A DNA stretch of 64,000 nucleotides. Origin: Deinandra increscens subsp. villosa. Lineage: Eukaryota > Streptophyta > Magnoliopsida > Asterales > Asteraceae. Location of the stretch: contig JBCNJP010000007.1 in the NCBI GenBank assembly GCA_039602395.1, positions 108,069,377-108,133,376 on the forward strand, read 5' to 3'. The first letter of the stretch is position 1; every line of letters starts with the position of its first letter. The notes under the pieces were generated by a model that was not told where the DNA came from, ran no database searches, and was given only the letters and a program-made list of their open reading frames with translations. Made by a program: the position numbers and the translations under genes. Below, piece after piece: positions 49,062 to 59,490 of the stretch.

Positions 49062-50818
49062 ACAGAGATTAATTTTATTTTTTTTGCAAATAGAGAGAGA
49101 AAGAGAGAAGGGAGCGTGGAACGTGGTATCCAACCGGAAAGCTAGGGTTTCGTTCGGAAGAAAGGAGCTTGGAGGTAAGGAGGTTGTCTCATATTACGTC
49201 ACTAACCTCCCCGATGGGTGCTCTAGAGAGGCCCTGGAGTATGAGTGCAAGAGCTTTGGAAAGGTAGTGGATGTGTTCATTTCTAGGAGAAGGAATAAGA
49301 TGGGGGAGTTGTTCGGCTTCCTGAAATTTGAAGGAGTGAAGGACAGATGGGAGTTGGAGAGGGTGCTCAACAGGGTTAGGATTGGTAATGCGAAGATTGC
49401 AGTTAACTTGGAGAAATTTGGACGGGACGGTTCGCCGGTGATTTTGAATTGTCCTGTTAATACAAGTCGGGTGACTAATCAAGGGGCTCCGGTGGGTGTC
49501 ATTCCTAGGGTGGCTGCCCAGGTGAAATCGTATGCAGCGGTGACTTCAGGGGGGGTCTGTTCTTGTGCTGGTTAAAGAGAAAGAGAAGGTTCTGGACCTG
49601 GGGCATTTGGTCACTCCGGCTCATGAGGCTTGGTCTAGGTGCGCTCTCTTAGGACGTGCGGTGGACCTTACCCACCTTTGCAACCTCGACAAAATCCCGG
49701 GAAACGAAAACTTTGCCTTCTTCAAAATCCGTTACTTTGGGGGTTTTTCTGTTTTGCTCACTTTCCCGAATTTGGGATATGCCTCCGAGTTCCTGGAGGA
49801 CGAAAAAAGATGGGGGTCATGGTTTTCGAAGCTAGCCGTTTAGAGGGGGCAGTCGTTTGGTACCGAAAGGATTGCGTGGATTAGGGTGTATGGTGTTCCT
49901 CCCCAGATTTGGGATGGTTCGGTCTTTGATCGTATCGACGAGCAGTTTGGCTTGGTTATCAAAAAGTCTGAAGCTGATGAGAGGGATGGCATTCTGAACA
50001 GAAGTGAGCTTGCCATTCTGGTCAATGGTTATAGCCGGCTGGACGATTGCATTACGGTGGTGTGGCAGGGTAGGCGCTTCATATGCCATGTGGAAGAATT
50101 CCAGGAGGATTGGACGCCGGATTTTATTAATGTTATACCGAATGTCTTTACCGGCGAGGCGGTTCCTAAAATCCGGTCGGAGGTTTCAGCCCAGGTGGGG
50201 GAGGAATCTGAGGGGACGCCGGAGAAGTTGGAAAGTTCATGCATGGGTAACATGCATGGGAGAGAGGAGGTTTTATCGAGGAAGCAGGCGGCGCACGTGG
50301 GGGCTGTTAGGGATTTCGAGGAGAGAGATTGTTCTCGTGCGGATCCAGTAGATGTCCCGAGTGGGCCTATCCCTGATCTTGGGCCTTGTTCTTCAAATCA
50401 GGTTGGGGTGCGCAGGCCCAATTCCCCATCTGGGTCTGTTGCTTCTTCTGACCCATCTTCCGTGTCTTTGGACCTTAACTGTGCGCCAAAAAAGGGCGAT
50501 ATAAACAAAGAGGCTCCCCTCAGCTCCTGGGAGTTGGAACAAAGGGCTATTCAGGAGAAAGATGACTTGTTACTGGCCGATGAAGTTATCGAAGGTCTCC
50601 GAATTAGAGCCTGTGAGAGTCAGGCGAGGCTGGCGATGGAGAGGCAGTGAAATAGACCATTGCTCCCTGAGGGTTTGTCTCGTGAAAAACAAAAAGCCCT
50701 GGCTTCAGAGGTGAGTAATACTGTTGACCTTGCTGAGTGTGTTAATATCGATCTAAGAAATCACGAAGGCCTGGTGAGCAATCAGATTTGGGAAGAGGAG
50801 TCAATGGTGAATTTTTAA
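49062..50818 (+). pseudogene. LINE ORF1, RRM and DUF4283-like
   Basis: RNA-binding nucleoprotein of the retrotransposon. RRM at ~49180-49420: RNP2-like YYVTNLP and RNP1-like GELFGFLKF. A DUF4283-like region follows (ENFAFFKIRYFGGFSVLLTF; WIRVYGVPPQIW). The C-terminal part is Ser/Pro-rich and ends in an acidic coiled-looking segment. Breaks: frameshift near 49560, stop at ~49841 with another frameshift, and a stop at 50648-50650. No in-frame ATG lies inside the LINE before the RNP1 block; the only upstream ATG (48973) is in the flanking DNA. The original stop is TAA at 50816-50818. Confidence 0.85.
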
Positions 50819-53800
50819 TGGATCTTCTTTCTATTAACATTCGTGGGGTTGGCATCGGAGATAAAGCTTTCCTGGTTATCGCAAATTAGGGCGGTGAATA
50901 GGATTCATTTCCTTTGTATTCAAGAAACTCAGTTCCTGGATGGGAATAGAATCTGGTTTGACCGTATTTGGGGTAGGAGGGGTGCTGTGAATGAGTGGAT
51001 TGATGCTAGAGGAAGATCTGGGGGGATTGCATGTACCTGGAATCCTTCTGTCTTCTTTGTTTCTAATGTTATTAAGGAAGATCACTTCATGATTGTTTCG
51101 GGGGTAGTAGGCGGCCAGAAGGAGGTTTTAAACATTGTTAATGTTTATTCCCCCCATGATTTAAAGGTTAAGAGAAGGCTCTGGGATCAACTGGTTGGGT
51201 ATAGGTGGTCGATGGCGGGTTTTTGGGTGTTCGCCGGGGATTTTAACGAGGTCAGATCGGCCGATGAGCGTCTAAACTCCGAGTTCTCACCTTCGGGTGC
51301 GGCGGGTTTTAATGCTTTTGTGGACCGTGCGGCTTTGTTCGAATTCAACATGGGGGGTCTCAAGTTTACTTACTCGCATGGCAACGGGAAATCTTTTAGT
51401 AAGATAGATCGTATTTTCGTTTGTGCGGATTTCAAAACTCGATGGCCGAATGCGTCCGTTACGGCGCTGCCTCGGCTCAAATCTGATCACGCTCCACTGA
51501 TCTTACGCTCGAGTATGGAGGACTTTGGGCCTCGGCCTTTCCGGTTTTTCTTGTCTTGGCTAAAGATGAGGGGTATTGATGAAGCGGTTGTTCAAGCTGT
51601 CAAGAGTGTCCAGCCTATCGGAGCTCCTGATGTGGTGCTTATGGCGCAAAGTTAAGGGCTGTTAAAGGGGCTTTAAAAGGATGGGTCAAGAGGTCTAAAG
51701 GTGAGGAAAATGGCATCAGGGATGCGTTGGTTTTGGAGTGCAATTGGTATGATGCCTTGGGTGAATCTAGACCTCTCTTGGAAGAGGAAATTGATCGCTG
51801 GGCTGGCCTCAAGATGGAGCTAAAGGAATTGGACCGTAGGAAAGGGGAGGAATTTCAGACGAAGGCAAAGGTTTAGTGGTGTCTTAACGAGGATGAGAAC
51901 TCAGCCTTCTTCCACGGAATTGTTAACCAAAATCTTTCTAATGGAAGGATTAAGGGGCTCCACATTGGGGGTGAATGGGTTGAAAATCCTGCTAGGATTA
52001 AAAAGGAAGTCTGGTCCTTCTTCTCGAACCGCTTCAGGGCTACTGTGGGTGATAAGCCCTCTATTGTTTGCCAAGGGATGAAGAAACTGTCCGAAGGGGA
52101 CGCGTCCTCGCTGATCGTTCCGTTCTCTAAACAGGAGATAAAGGAGGCGGTGTGGATGTGTGGAAGTGATAAATCGCCCGACCCGGACGGGTTTAATTTC
52201 GGTTTTTTTAAACATTTCTGGGGGCTCTTGGAGGAGGATTTCTATGTCGTGTTGAAGGAGTTCTTCGAAAAGGGGACGATTAGCAAAGGTTGCGGGTCCT
52301 CGTTTATATGTCTCATCCCCAAGACTAGAGACCCGCAAGTCCTCAAAGAGTTTAGGCCTATTAGCTTGGTGGGGTGTGTCACCAAAGTTATATCGAAAGT
52401 ATTTGCTAACCGGATGAAAAAGGTGGTTGGGAGTGTTATATCAGAGAATCAAATGGCTTTCCTTGCTAACCGAAACATAATCGACGGGCCGCTCATTGTT
52501 AATGAGATTATTTCGTGGGCTAAAAGAAGCAAGTCCAAGGTGATGTTATTTAAAATTGATTTCGAAAAGGCCTACGATTCGGTGGATTGGGACTTTCTCT
52601 TGTCAATCCTCAAGCAAATGGGCTTCCCGGAGAAATGGTGTAGTTGGGTGTCGGGCTGCTTTCAGTCTACTAGGGCGTCGGTTCTGGTGAACGGATCCCC
52701 GACTTGGGAGTTCCAATGCTCTCGTGGGTTAAGGCAATGGGACCCTCTTTCCCCGTTTTTGTTCCTGGTTGCTATGGAAGCTTTCTCCTGGATGATGAAT
52801 AGAGTAGAAAGGATGGGGATTTTCAGAGGCCTTCATGTTCCGAACGAGGAGATGAGTATTTCTAATATCCTCTTTGCCGATGATACGCTGGTGATCGGAG
52901 AATGGAATGGGGCTAATATTGTCAACCTGGCTAGGCTTCTGAGGGCGTTTTTTCTCGTTTCTGGGCTAAAGGTAAACTTAAAAAAATGCTCCTTATATGG
53001 GTTAAACTGTGATTGGCAGGAGGTGCAGGGTTCGGCCTACATCTTGAAGTGTAAGGGGGCTGTTTTACCTTTCAAACACCTGGGCCTTGCGGTGGGGGAG
53101 AACCTTAACAGAGTCTCGAGTTGGAAACCGATTGTGGATGCGTTTGAGTCAAGGTTATCGGGCTGGAAAGCTGTTGTGTTATCTATGGCCGGTCGTCTCG
53201 TGTTGATTAAATCGGTCATGGATAGTATTCCGTTGTATTACCTTTCCTTATTCAAGGCCCCAAGCAAAGTGTTACAAAAACTGGAGAGCATTAGATTGAA
53301 TTTCCTATGGGGTGGTAATCCGACTAAGAGGAAGATTCATTGGGTTCGGAAGGAGGAGATCTTAAAACCCATTAAAGATGGGGGTCTCGGACTGGTCCCC
53401 CTGGAAGTTAGTAACCTGTCGATGATATCTAAGTGGTTATGGAGGTACAACATTGAACATGATAGATGGTGGAGAAAGATTATTGATATGTTTCATGGGG
53501 CTACGACTAGGAAAGGGTTGGTGCCGGCGAAAAAGGGGACCTCGGGTGTTTGGCCGACAATTGCTAAATCTGAGGAGTCGTTCCTTAAAAGGGGAATCAA
53601 TCTGGAGGATTTTTTGTTTAAAGATGGGGACAGGTGGGTGTGGAAGGGAGATACATTTGGGGTGTTTTCTGTTAAGAGTATGCGTGCTCTTCTCTTGAAA
53701 TCCAATCTCTCCTCGGCTAGATTGGTGGTTCACTGGAGTAAACTCGTTCCTCAGAAAGCTAATATTCTCTTTTGGAGGGCGATTATTGGTCGGCTACCTA

Positions 53801-54229
53801 CCCGGGTTGCTCTTGGGAGAAGAGGTGTTGTTGTCCCTTCTGAGTTGTGTCCAATATGCGAGAAAGCCCGGAGACGGAGATGCATTTATTCACAGGTTGT
53901 GGGCAGGCTGCCATCGTCTGGTCCATTTTAGCGCAATGGTGCAAGCTTGAGAATGGTTTTGTGTTCGACACGGGTGACCTTCGGCTTCAGATTCACGATG
54001 GGGAGGCGCCGACAGCGAGGATTAGACTGGTGGATGTGGTTTTTAGAGCGGCGATATGGGTCATGTGGAGGAGTCGAAATGATAGCGTTTTTAGGAAGCT
54101 AAAAATTCCCATTTCTGCGATCGTTTCTGAGGTTAAGTTAAGGCTCTGAGTTTTTTCTGGGTTAAAACTAGAGCTAAGGGCTGGAATAGTGATTGGGCTA
54201 ATTGGTGTAATTTTGTTTTCCCTATGTAA
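50818..54229 (+). pseudogene. LINE ORF2, endonuclease and reverse transcriptase
   Basis: Starts at ATG 50818, overlapping the ORF1 stop by one base. The apurinic-like endonuclease (50818-~51560) keeps INIRGVG, QETQ, GDFNEV and SDHAPL. The reverse transcriptase (~52300-53000) keeps RPISLVG, KIDFEKAYDSVDW, LRQWDPLSPFLF (the usual QGDP glycine position reads W) and catalytic FADD at 52873-52884. The zinc-binding domain (zf-RVT, 53640-54110) and the end WANWCNFVFPM-stop follow. Breaks: frameshift near 50860, frameshift near 51645, TAG near 51874, frameshift near 53870 and near 54140. An uninterrupted stretch runs 52045-53931. Confidence 0.92.
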
Positions 54230-54354
54230 GTTTATTCTTTTCCCTTGGGGCCGGTCTTAGTTTCTTGCTTGCCGGTGTTTCTCGTGCTTTAATGAAATCG
54301 CCGTTTTAAAAAATAAAAAAATTAAAAAAAAAAACATACCACCCACTCTAAGTT

Positions 54355-54579
54355 TTTTTTTTGGAACGGCAAATAACATAAAACAAGGGAAAACCCAGCT
54401 AGAGGCTGAGCCCCAACATACAGACAGAAACGAAAGAACAAAAATTACATATTGAAAGACCTCCACTTAGCCCATGTCACATCTAGCCTTTTACACCTGT
54501 TACTAACCCATAAAAAACTCCACGATTTAATCTCCTTTATTGTAAAGGACAACAAAGAACAAAAATTACATATTGAAAG
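54355..54579 (-). mobile_element. Second LINE 3' tail, opposite orientation, at the same site
   Basis: Immediately right of the first LINE's duplication, a T-run then ggaacggc marks the 3' end of a LINE on the minus strand. The 15-17-bp sequence accacccactctaagtt flanks the piece at 54338-54354 and 54580-54596. The insert is only about 225 bp. The phrase agaacaaaaattacatattg recurs at its inner (54434) and outer (54556) parts. Confidence 0.8.
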
Positions 54580-54596
54580 ACCACCCACTCTAAGTT

Positions 54597-55624
54597 GACA
54601 ACTTTTTACCTTTTTCAGTTTGACCAAAATAATTTACATTTACGGGTTTTATTTTGGGAAACTGTACATCCATTGACTGTGATTATCATGTGCACCGTAC
54701 AACCCACTTCGTTATAATCTATGAAGCTATGATGTGTCATTGCATGCCTAGGTGGGGCAGCTAGGGCCCAACTGTTTTGTTTTTATTGATTATGTAAGCA
54801 ATTGAATTCAATTCGATTCGATTTACGGGCTTTGTTGGATCCTCGTGTACGGTTCTGTACTTCACCATTATTTTATTGACCGAAATTTCTTATTAACTTT
54901 CAAGAAAAAAGTTTATTTTAATTCCAGTTGTTTGGTTTTGAGTGTCCTGCTATTCGTACCGTGTTATTTATTGATCTGCATCGGTTTTAAGCAGGTCGTA
55001 TAGGTCTCAATTGGTCGTATAGTTGAGTTTTTCTTTTTGCCCTTTTTTCTAACTCTTTCACTAACACAATTTTTTACCTTTTTTAATGAAAAATTCTTGT
55101 TTTATAACAACATCATATTTTACAACCTTAGTCAGACATTGTAAACCGTATAACACGATATGACGTAATAATAATAATAGTGGTCTGTTACTCGTGACTT
55201 TTTGTAAATAAAACCCGTACTCGTTACTCGTACTCTTTGCTCGTTGCTCGTTTGACATTTAAAAAAAAATAATATTCGTTAGTCGTATTCTTTGCTCGTT
55301 TGCCTTTTTTAAATAATAAAACTAGTTATTTGTTACTCGTTACTCGTTTGGCTTTTTTTAAATAATACTCGCACTCGTTACTCGTACTCTTTGCTCGTTG
55401 CTCGTTTGACCTTTTTAAAAAAATAATACTCGTTATATGTTACTCGTTAGTCGTACTCTTTGCTCGTTTGTCTTTTTTAAATAATAAAACTAGTTAATTT
55501 AACATAAATTTTATTTTAAAACTTAAATGGGGCGGGGAGGCCTCAACCCCCCGTTTAAGACCGGTGCAAGGAAAAAAATTCCGGTGCGAATAGAACAAGG
55601 CGTTTTTTATTGTAATAAATAGAG
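54597..55624. other. Intergenic with degenerate CTCGTT array
   Basis: 55170-55500 consists of repeated gttactcgtactctttgctcgt phrases separated by T/A-rich spacers (about four to five irregular units). No gene. Confidence 0.5.
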
Positions 55625-55921
55625 GTGTACAAATGGGATTTCTTTTGAAACCGGTTTCGGTTTGTAACTGTTTTGATTTGAATAATTCGCGATCATTATC
55701 GGTCTTTCAGTTAATTGTTTGAGAGGAAAATACGTGTAATCGATACAACCAGTTTTTTACCGGTTTTAATCATGTTTGTTTGCAAACGTGTGTGAAACCT
55801 GATTTGGAGCAAGAGAAGGGTAACCGGTATATAACCGACGGTTCGGTTACGAATACGATTATTTTTCTTTCGGTTAGAAATACATTTCCTGTTGACTAAC
55901 TAGTTTTTTTAACACCTCTAC
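55625..55921. mobile_element. hAT-type MITE, third relative of the TAGAGGTG family
   Basis: Left tagaggtgtacaaa, right ttaacacctcta. The interior has accggtt motifs. No target duplication is left; oldest of the three copies. Confidence 0.55.
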
Positions 55922-56557
55922 ATGATCAGAAGAAATCAACGGTTAAAAGTATACATCTATCAAATAGTTTCTAATTTTTAAAATTTTATATTTTTTAAAA
56001 ATCAAATTTAAGGATTTATATTTTTTTAACAGTGATAGTTTCATTGAAAACGATCTAGCGAGACGCTAGAAAATAATTCATTAAAGATTTACATCTATCA
56101 TCTTTGTACCTAAAGAATGAAACTAGCTAAGAAATGCGAACAGGATTTAACGATTGTATCGGAGCTTTCTTAGCATGATCATTGATTAGTGGTGACGTCT
56201 AACATCGACCTATAAATCCGTTATTAGTATTTATCCTAACTTGTAAAGCTGATGAGTCAACAAGTTCTTTCAGTTTGCATGATGGTGGTTGTCATGTTAA
56301 GAACAAACATTTACACGAGTAAATCCAATAAAAAATGACGTCCACACATACTATAGCCCAAATAGAAAAAATTTAAAAAATAAAAAACTGGCTTAATATG
56401 AGTGCGAGAGCTAATTTCTACTATAAACATATAATTAGCGCGAGACAAGTTTCATTCTCTGCAATAGTTTCGATATGTAACAGTTGACCTTCTTTAACGC
56501 CATCGCTTTGAGTTTGCTTGGATATATATTATTGTTACAGTTTAAAATTGAGAACTT
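55922..56557. other. Intergenic
   Basis: No gene or repeat recognised. Confidence 0.3.
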
Positions 56558-56572
56558 AACCAAAAGGTAATA

Positions 56573-56694
56573 GTTGTTGTGTTGTTGTGTAAACACCCTT
56601 TTCTTATCATGTAATAGTTGTTGTGTTTGGCGGTTTTTTCAGTCGTCCTTTTTCTTTTCTTATTAATTAAATCTCCGTCGTTCCAACAAAAAAA
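56573..56694 (+). mobile_element. Very short 5'-truncated LINE tail
   Basis: About 120 bp ending ctccgtcgttccaac then A-run. Flanked by aaccaaaaggtaata at 56558-56572 and 56695-56709, a 15-bp target duplication. Confidence 0.75.
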
Positions 56695-56709
56695 AACCAA
56701 AAGGTAATA

Positions 56710-57975
56710 TGATAGAGTTCATTTTAAATATAAACTCACATCTATTGTTGTTGCCAATACAAACGATGTTCGGCTGATGGGTTAATCTTATACATTTCAA
56801 TGGTTTCGATCAGTAAGAGCGCCTCTCATTTGGCACCCATAGAACTGAGGATTTACAATATATCACCGGCCCATTTGTACTACAAAAGGTCATCTATGAC
56901 CAAACATAAAGGTCCTATAAGTAAAAAAAAGTTTTTATATATAACGAAAAGAGTATTTGGTTTTCAAGGGAAAAGATTTATAGAAAACCAACAATTATCT
57001 AGAAAACCAAAAAACCAACATTTTTTCTCTATAACTTCTTCATATATTAATAATTTTTAAAAAATATTTCACCAAAAAGTCTATAATTTTATTAGCTTTA
57101 TTTATGGGAAAAAAATTTAAAAATAAAAAGTTTAGTGATTTTTTATTAGTGCATCATGCAATAGTACTAATAGTATTGCATAATGCATTATAATTAAAAC
57201 TACTTAAAAAGAAGAAATTTAACTTAAATATGGACGTGGTTTATGCGAATAATGTAAAAAACAAAGAATTGACATTCATAAACTAATTTTATATTATTGT
57301 TGCATAGTGCATTATTAATTTCAAGCTAAATTTCGAATTTTATTTTATTTTTTTTTAAAAAATGGAAAATGTTTTTAAAGTTTTTTCTTTTCTAGTATTC
57401 TTAAAATCATGAAAGAAACATATAAGAAAAGTTTAAAATAAATATTTTTTTTCCTTGCTTTTTTTTTTGTTTTTTTGCAAAATATTGGTTTTTTATAAAA
57501 TCCAACCCTTGTTTCAAGTGGCAAATCTACAATTATAACCCTAATTTATTTTCATTTTTTACTAATATTTTGTATCCGGATTTTATTTTTATGGTTTTCC
57601 ATTTTTAATTATTTATATCTTATATTGTTTTCATAATGCATTGTTTCACTTTCAATTTTACCTAAAAGGTGCCTTTAGTGCTTTAGTGATGTGTTGATAT
57701 GTGTCTAAATGAAGTAGAGTTGATGGGCGACTCAATCTAATATATCGGTCTGCTGGTCGGTGATAAGATGAGTGTGGTTCACTTTTTAAACCTCATTATG
57801 GAAAATTAGGGGTGGCATGGTCGGTTTTTGGGATAACTTTGCTAAATAATATTTATCTAATTAATTAAAGCTTTGACAACAATTAAAATCGTTTCTCGAA
57901 ACTCTTAGAAGTTGTTTGATTTGGGGTGATTTAGATGTTTACACCTAAAATTATCATACATATCTGTTTCACATA
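56710..57975. other. Intergenic, AT-rich
   Basis: No gene; 56800-57060 has an open frame without recognisable domain, low-complexity and Lys-rich. Confidence 0.3.
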
Positions 57976-58215
57976 CCAACTAGTAATTGTATCAATGATA
58001 CAAGGCTACATACCAACGAGCAATTGTCTCAATGGTACAAGGCTATAATGAGTGATCTTTGATCAAGAGGTCATGGGTTCGATCCTTAAACCGTCCAGTT
58101 TTACCATCAAGTGTTCAAGTTTATTTGATGGGTTTTCTAAGGAAGTGTTGGAGGTGCATTTGTCATCCTAGCACACTTAAAAGTATAGCCATCTTTAGCG
58201 CTTCCCAAAAAAAAC
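57976..58215 (+). mobile_element. tRNA-derived SINE with duplicated head
   Basis: A-box-like tgtctcaatggtac and B box gggttcgatcctt (58076), body, then A-run at ~58215-58238. The head segment taccaac(t/g)ag(t/c)aattgt...caaggcta occurs twice in tandem (57976 and 58012). Confidence 0.55.
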
Positions 58216-58378
58216 AAACCAAAAAAAAAAAAAAAAACTGTTTCACATGATTTGATCGAACCTACAAACTTTTCGACTCTTGATCGGGAAGTTATAATTT
58301 ACCACTAAATTGTCCATTTAAAGACTTTCAGGCCGATTTAGTGTATATATAGACGAACCTATGTAGTGAACATGGGTC

Positions 58379-58538
58379 CAGGGGCGGACATAGCATTAGT
58401 GTAGGGGTGGCACACGGCACCCTTTGAACCCATACGCGAAGTGGAAATTTTTTAGATATTTTAGTTTTAGGTACCTGTGCTACCCCTAAAAATATATGTA
58501 CATGTGATACCCTTAAAAAAAATTTAATTCCACCCCTG
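58379..58538. mobile_element. Short MITE with CAGGGGYGGA ends
   Basis: Left caggggcgga, right tccacccctg, inverted; 160 bp, non-coding. No target duplication read. Confidence 0.5.
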
Positions 58539-58753
58539 AACTCTATAATATTTTAACATAGTTCAGATGATTGTTTTGTTGTGTAGCTGCTTGTAAAAAT
58601 TTTGTGTGTGACGGGTGGTCATTCCGACTATCCGCTTTTGCCATTTAGGTTTATAATAACAAAGCTGGTGTTAAAAAAATATTGTTTTCGTCAAAACAAC
58701 CAGAGACCTTTTAATTTGGTGAAGAAATAATTAAATAAATTTTAACTTAAAAT

Positions 58754-59164
58754 GAATGTTTTAAAAACCTGTTCAACCGTCAACTAGTCTTCATACCGGT
58801 TTTTTAAACCACGTTTTTTTGGACAAAACCGAACCGTTTCGAACCGGGCGGTTTTCCGGGTTTTTTCGGTTCAACCGGTTTTCTGATTTATTTAATTTTT
58901 GATTTTTTTTAAAAATTTTATTGTTATTTTTTATTATTTTTTAAAGTTTAAACTTATATTTTCTTGTGAAAATACTTATTTGGTATTATTTTTAGTGGAT
59001 TATAATTGTATTTTAACTATTTTGTTGGAGTGTACAAATTTATTAGCATTTTTACAAAAACATATATATAAATCCCTTAACCGGTTCAACCGGTCGGTCT
59101 AACCAGTCCGACCGGTCCTAAAAGGTTTTTCGGTTCAACCAAAAGACCGGTTTTTAAAACATTG
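58754..59164. mobile_element. hAT-like MITE, second copy of the CAATGTTTTAAAA family
   Basis: Ends gaatgttttaaaaacc and ccggtttttaaaacattg. Flanks cttaaaat (58746-58753) and cttaaaac (59165-59172) agree at 7 of 8. Interior is similar to the copy at 36546. Confidence 0.75.
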
Positions 59165-59172
59165 CTTAAAAC

Positions 59173-59490
59173 CTTAAATATATGGTATTTATGATGTTCC
59201 CTCGTTAATTTTTTATAGCATTCAAATTTGATAACTAATGATCGTTTATTCTTTGCCTCTCTGACTAGAAGTTGGCTTTTTTTTTTCTTCATAAAATCTC
59301 CGGCTATTTAGTGAATATAGACCATTTCAAAAACATATATCTAAAAAAGTCTATGATCCCATTTACACTAATTTTTCTTTTTCTTCATTTAAATTTGAAA
59401 TGTATTACATATATGCTAGTTATAAAAAAACAATAAATAGTAAAACTTTACTATAAAGACAACTATTTAACTATTTCAAAATCAAGCAAA
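59173..59490. other. 3' flank of the RLE-type LINE
   Basis: Contains the 3' UTR of the minus-strand element. No A-run tail is obvious; the sequence past the stop is AT-rich with a small inverted repeat around 59440-59455 (agtaaaactttact). Confidence 0.35.

Larger units (their letters stand above)
49061..54333 (+). mobile_element. L1-type LINE, almost full length
   Basis: Bounded by the 15-bp duplication acataccacccactc (49046-49060 and 54334-54348) and ending in an A-rich tail (54306-54333). Two ORFs follow the plant L1 plan: ORF1 with an RNA-recognition motif, ORF2 with endonuclease, reverse transcriptase and zinc-binding domain. ORF1 has no own ATG, and both ORFs have frameshifts and stops, so the copy is dead but fairly young. 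The low divergence of motifs and an exact target duplication support this. Confidence 0.93.

Noticed and set aside
55170..55500. Array considered as CRISPR-like
   Set aside because: Plant nuclear DNA, irregular unit spacing and no conserved repeat/spacer structure.
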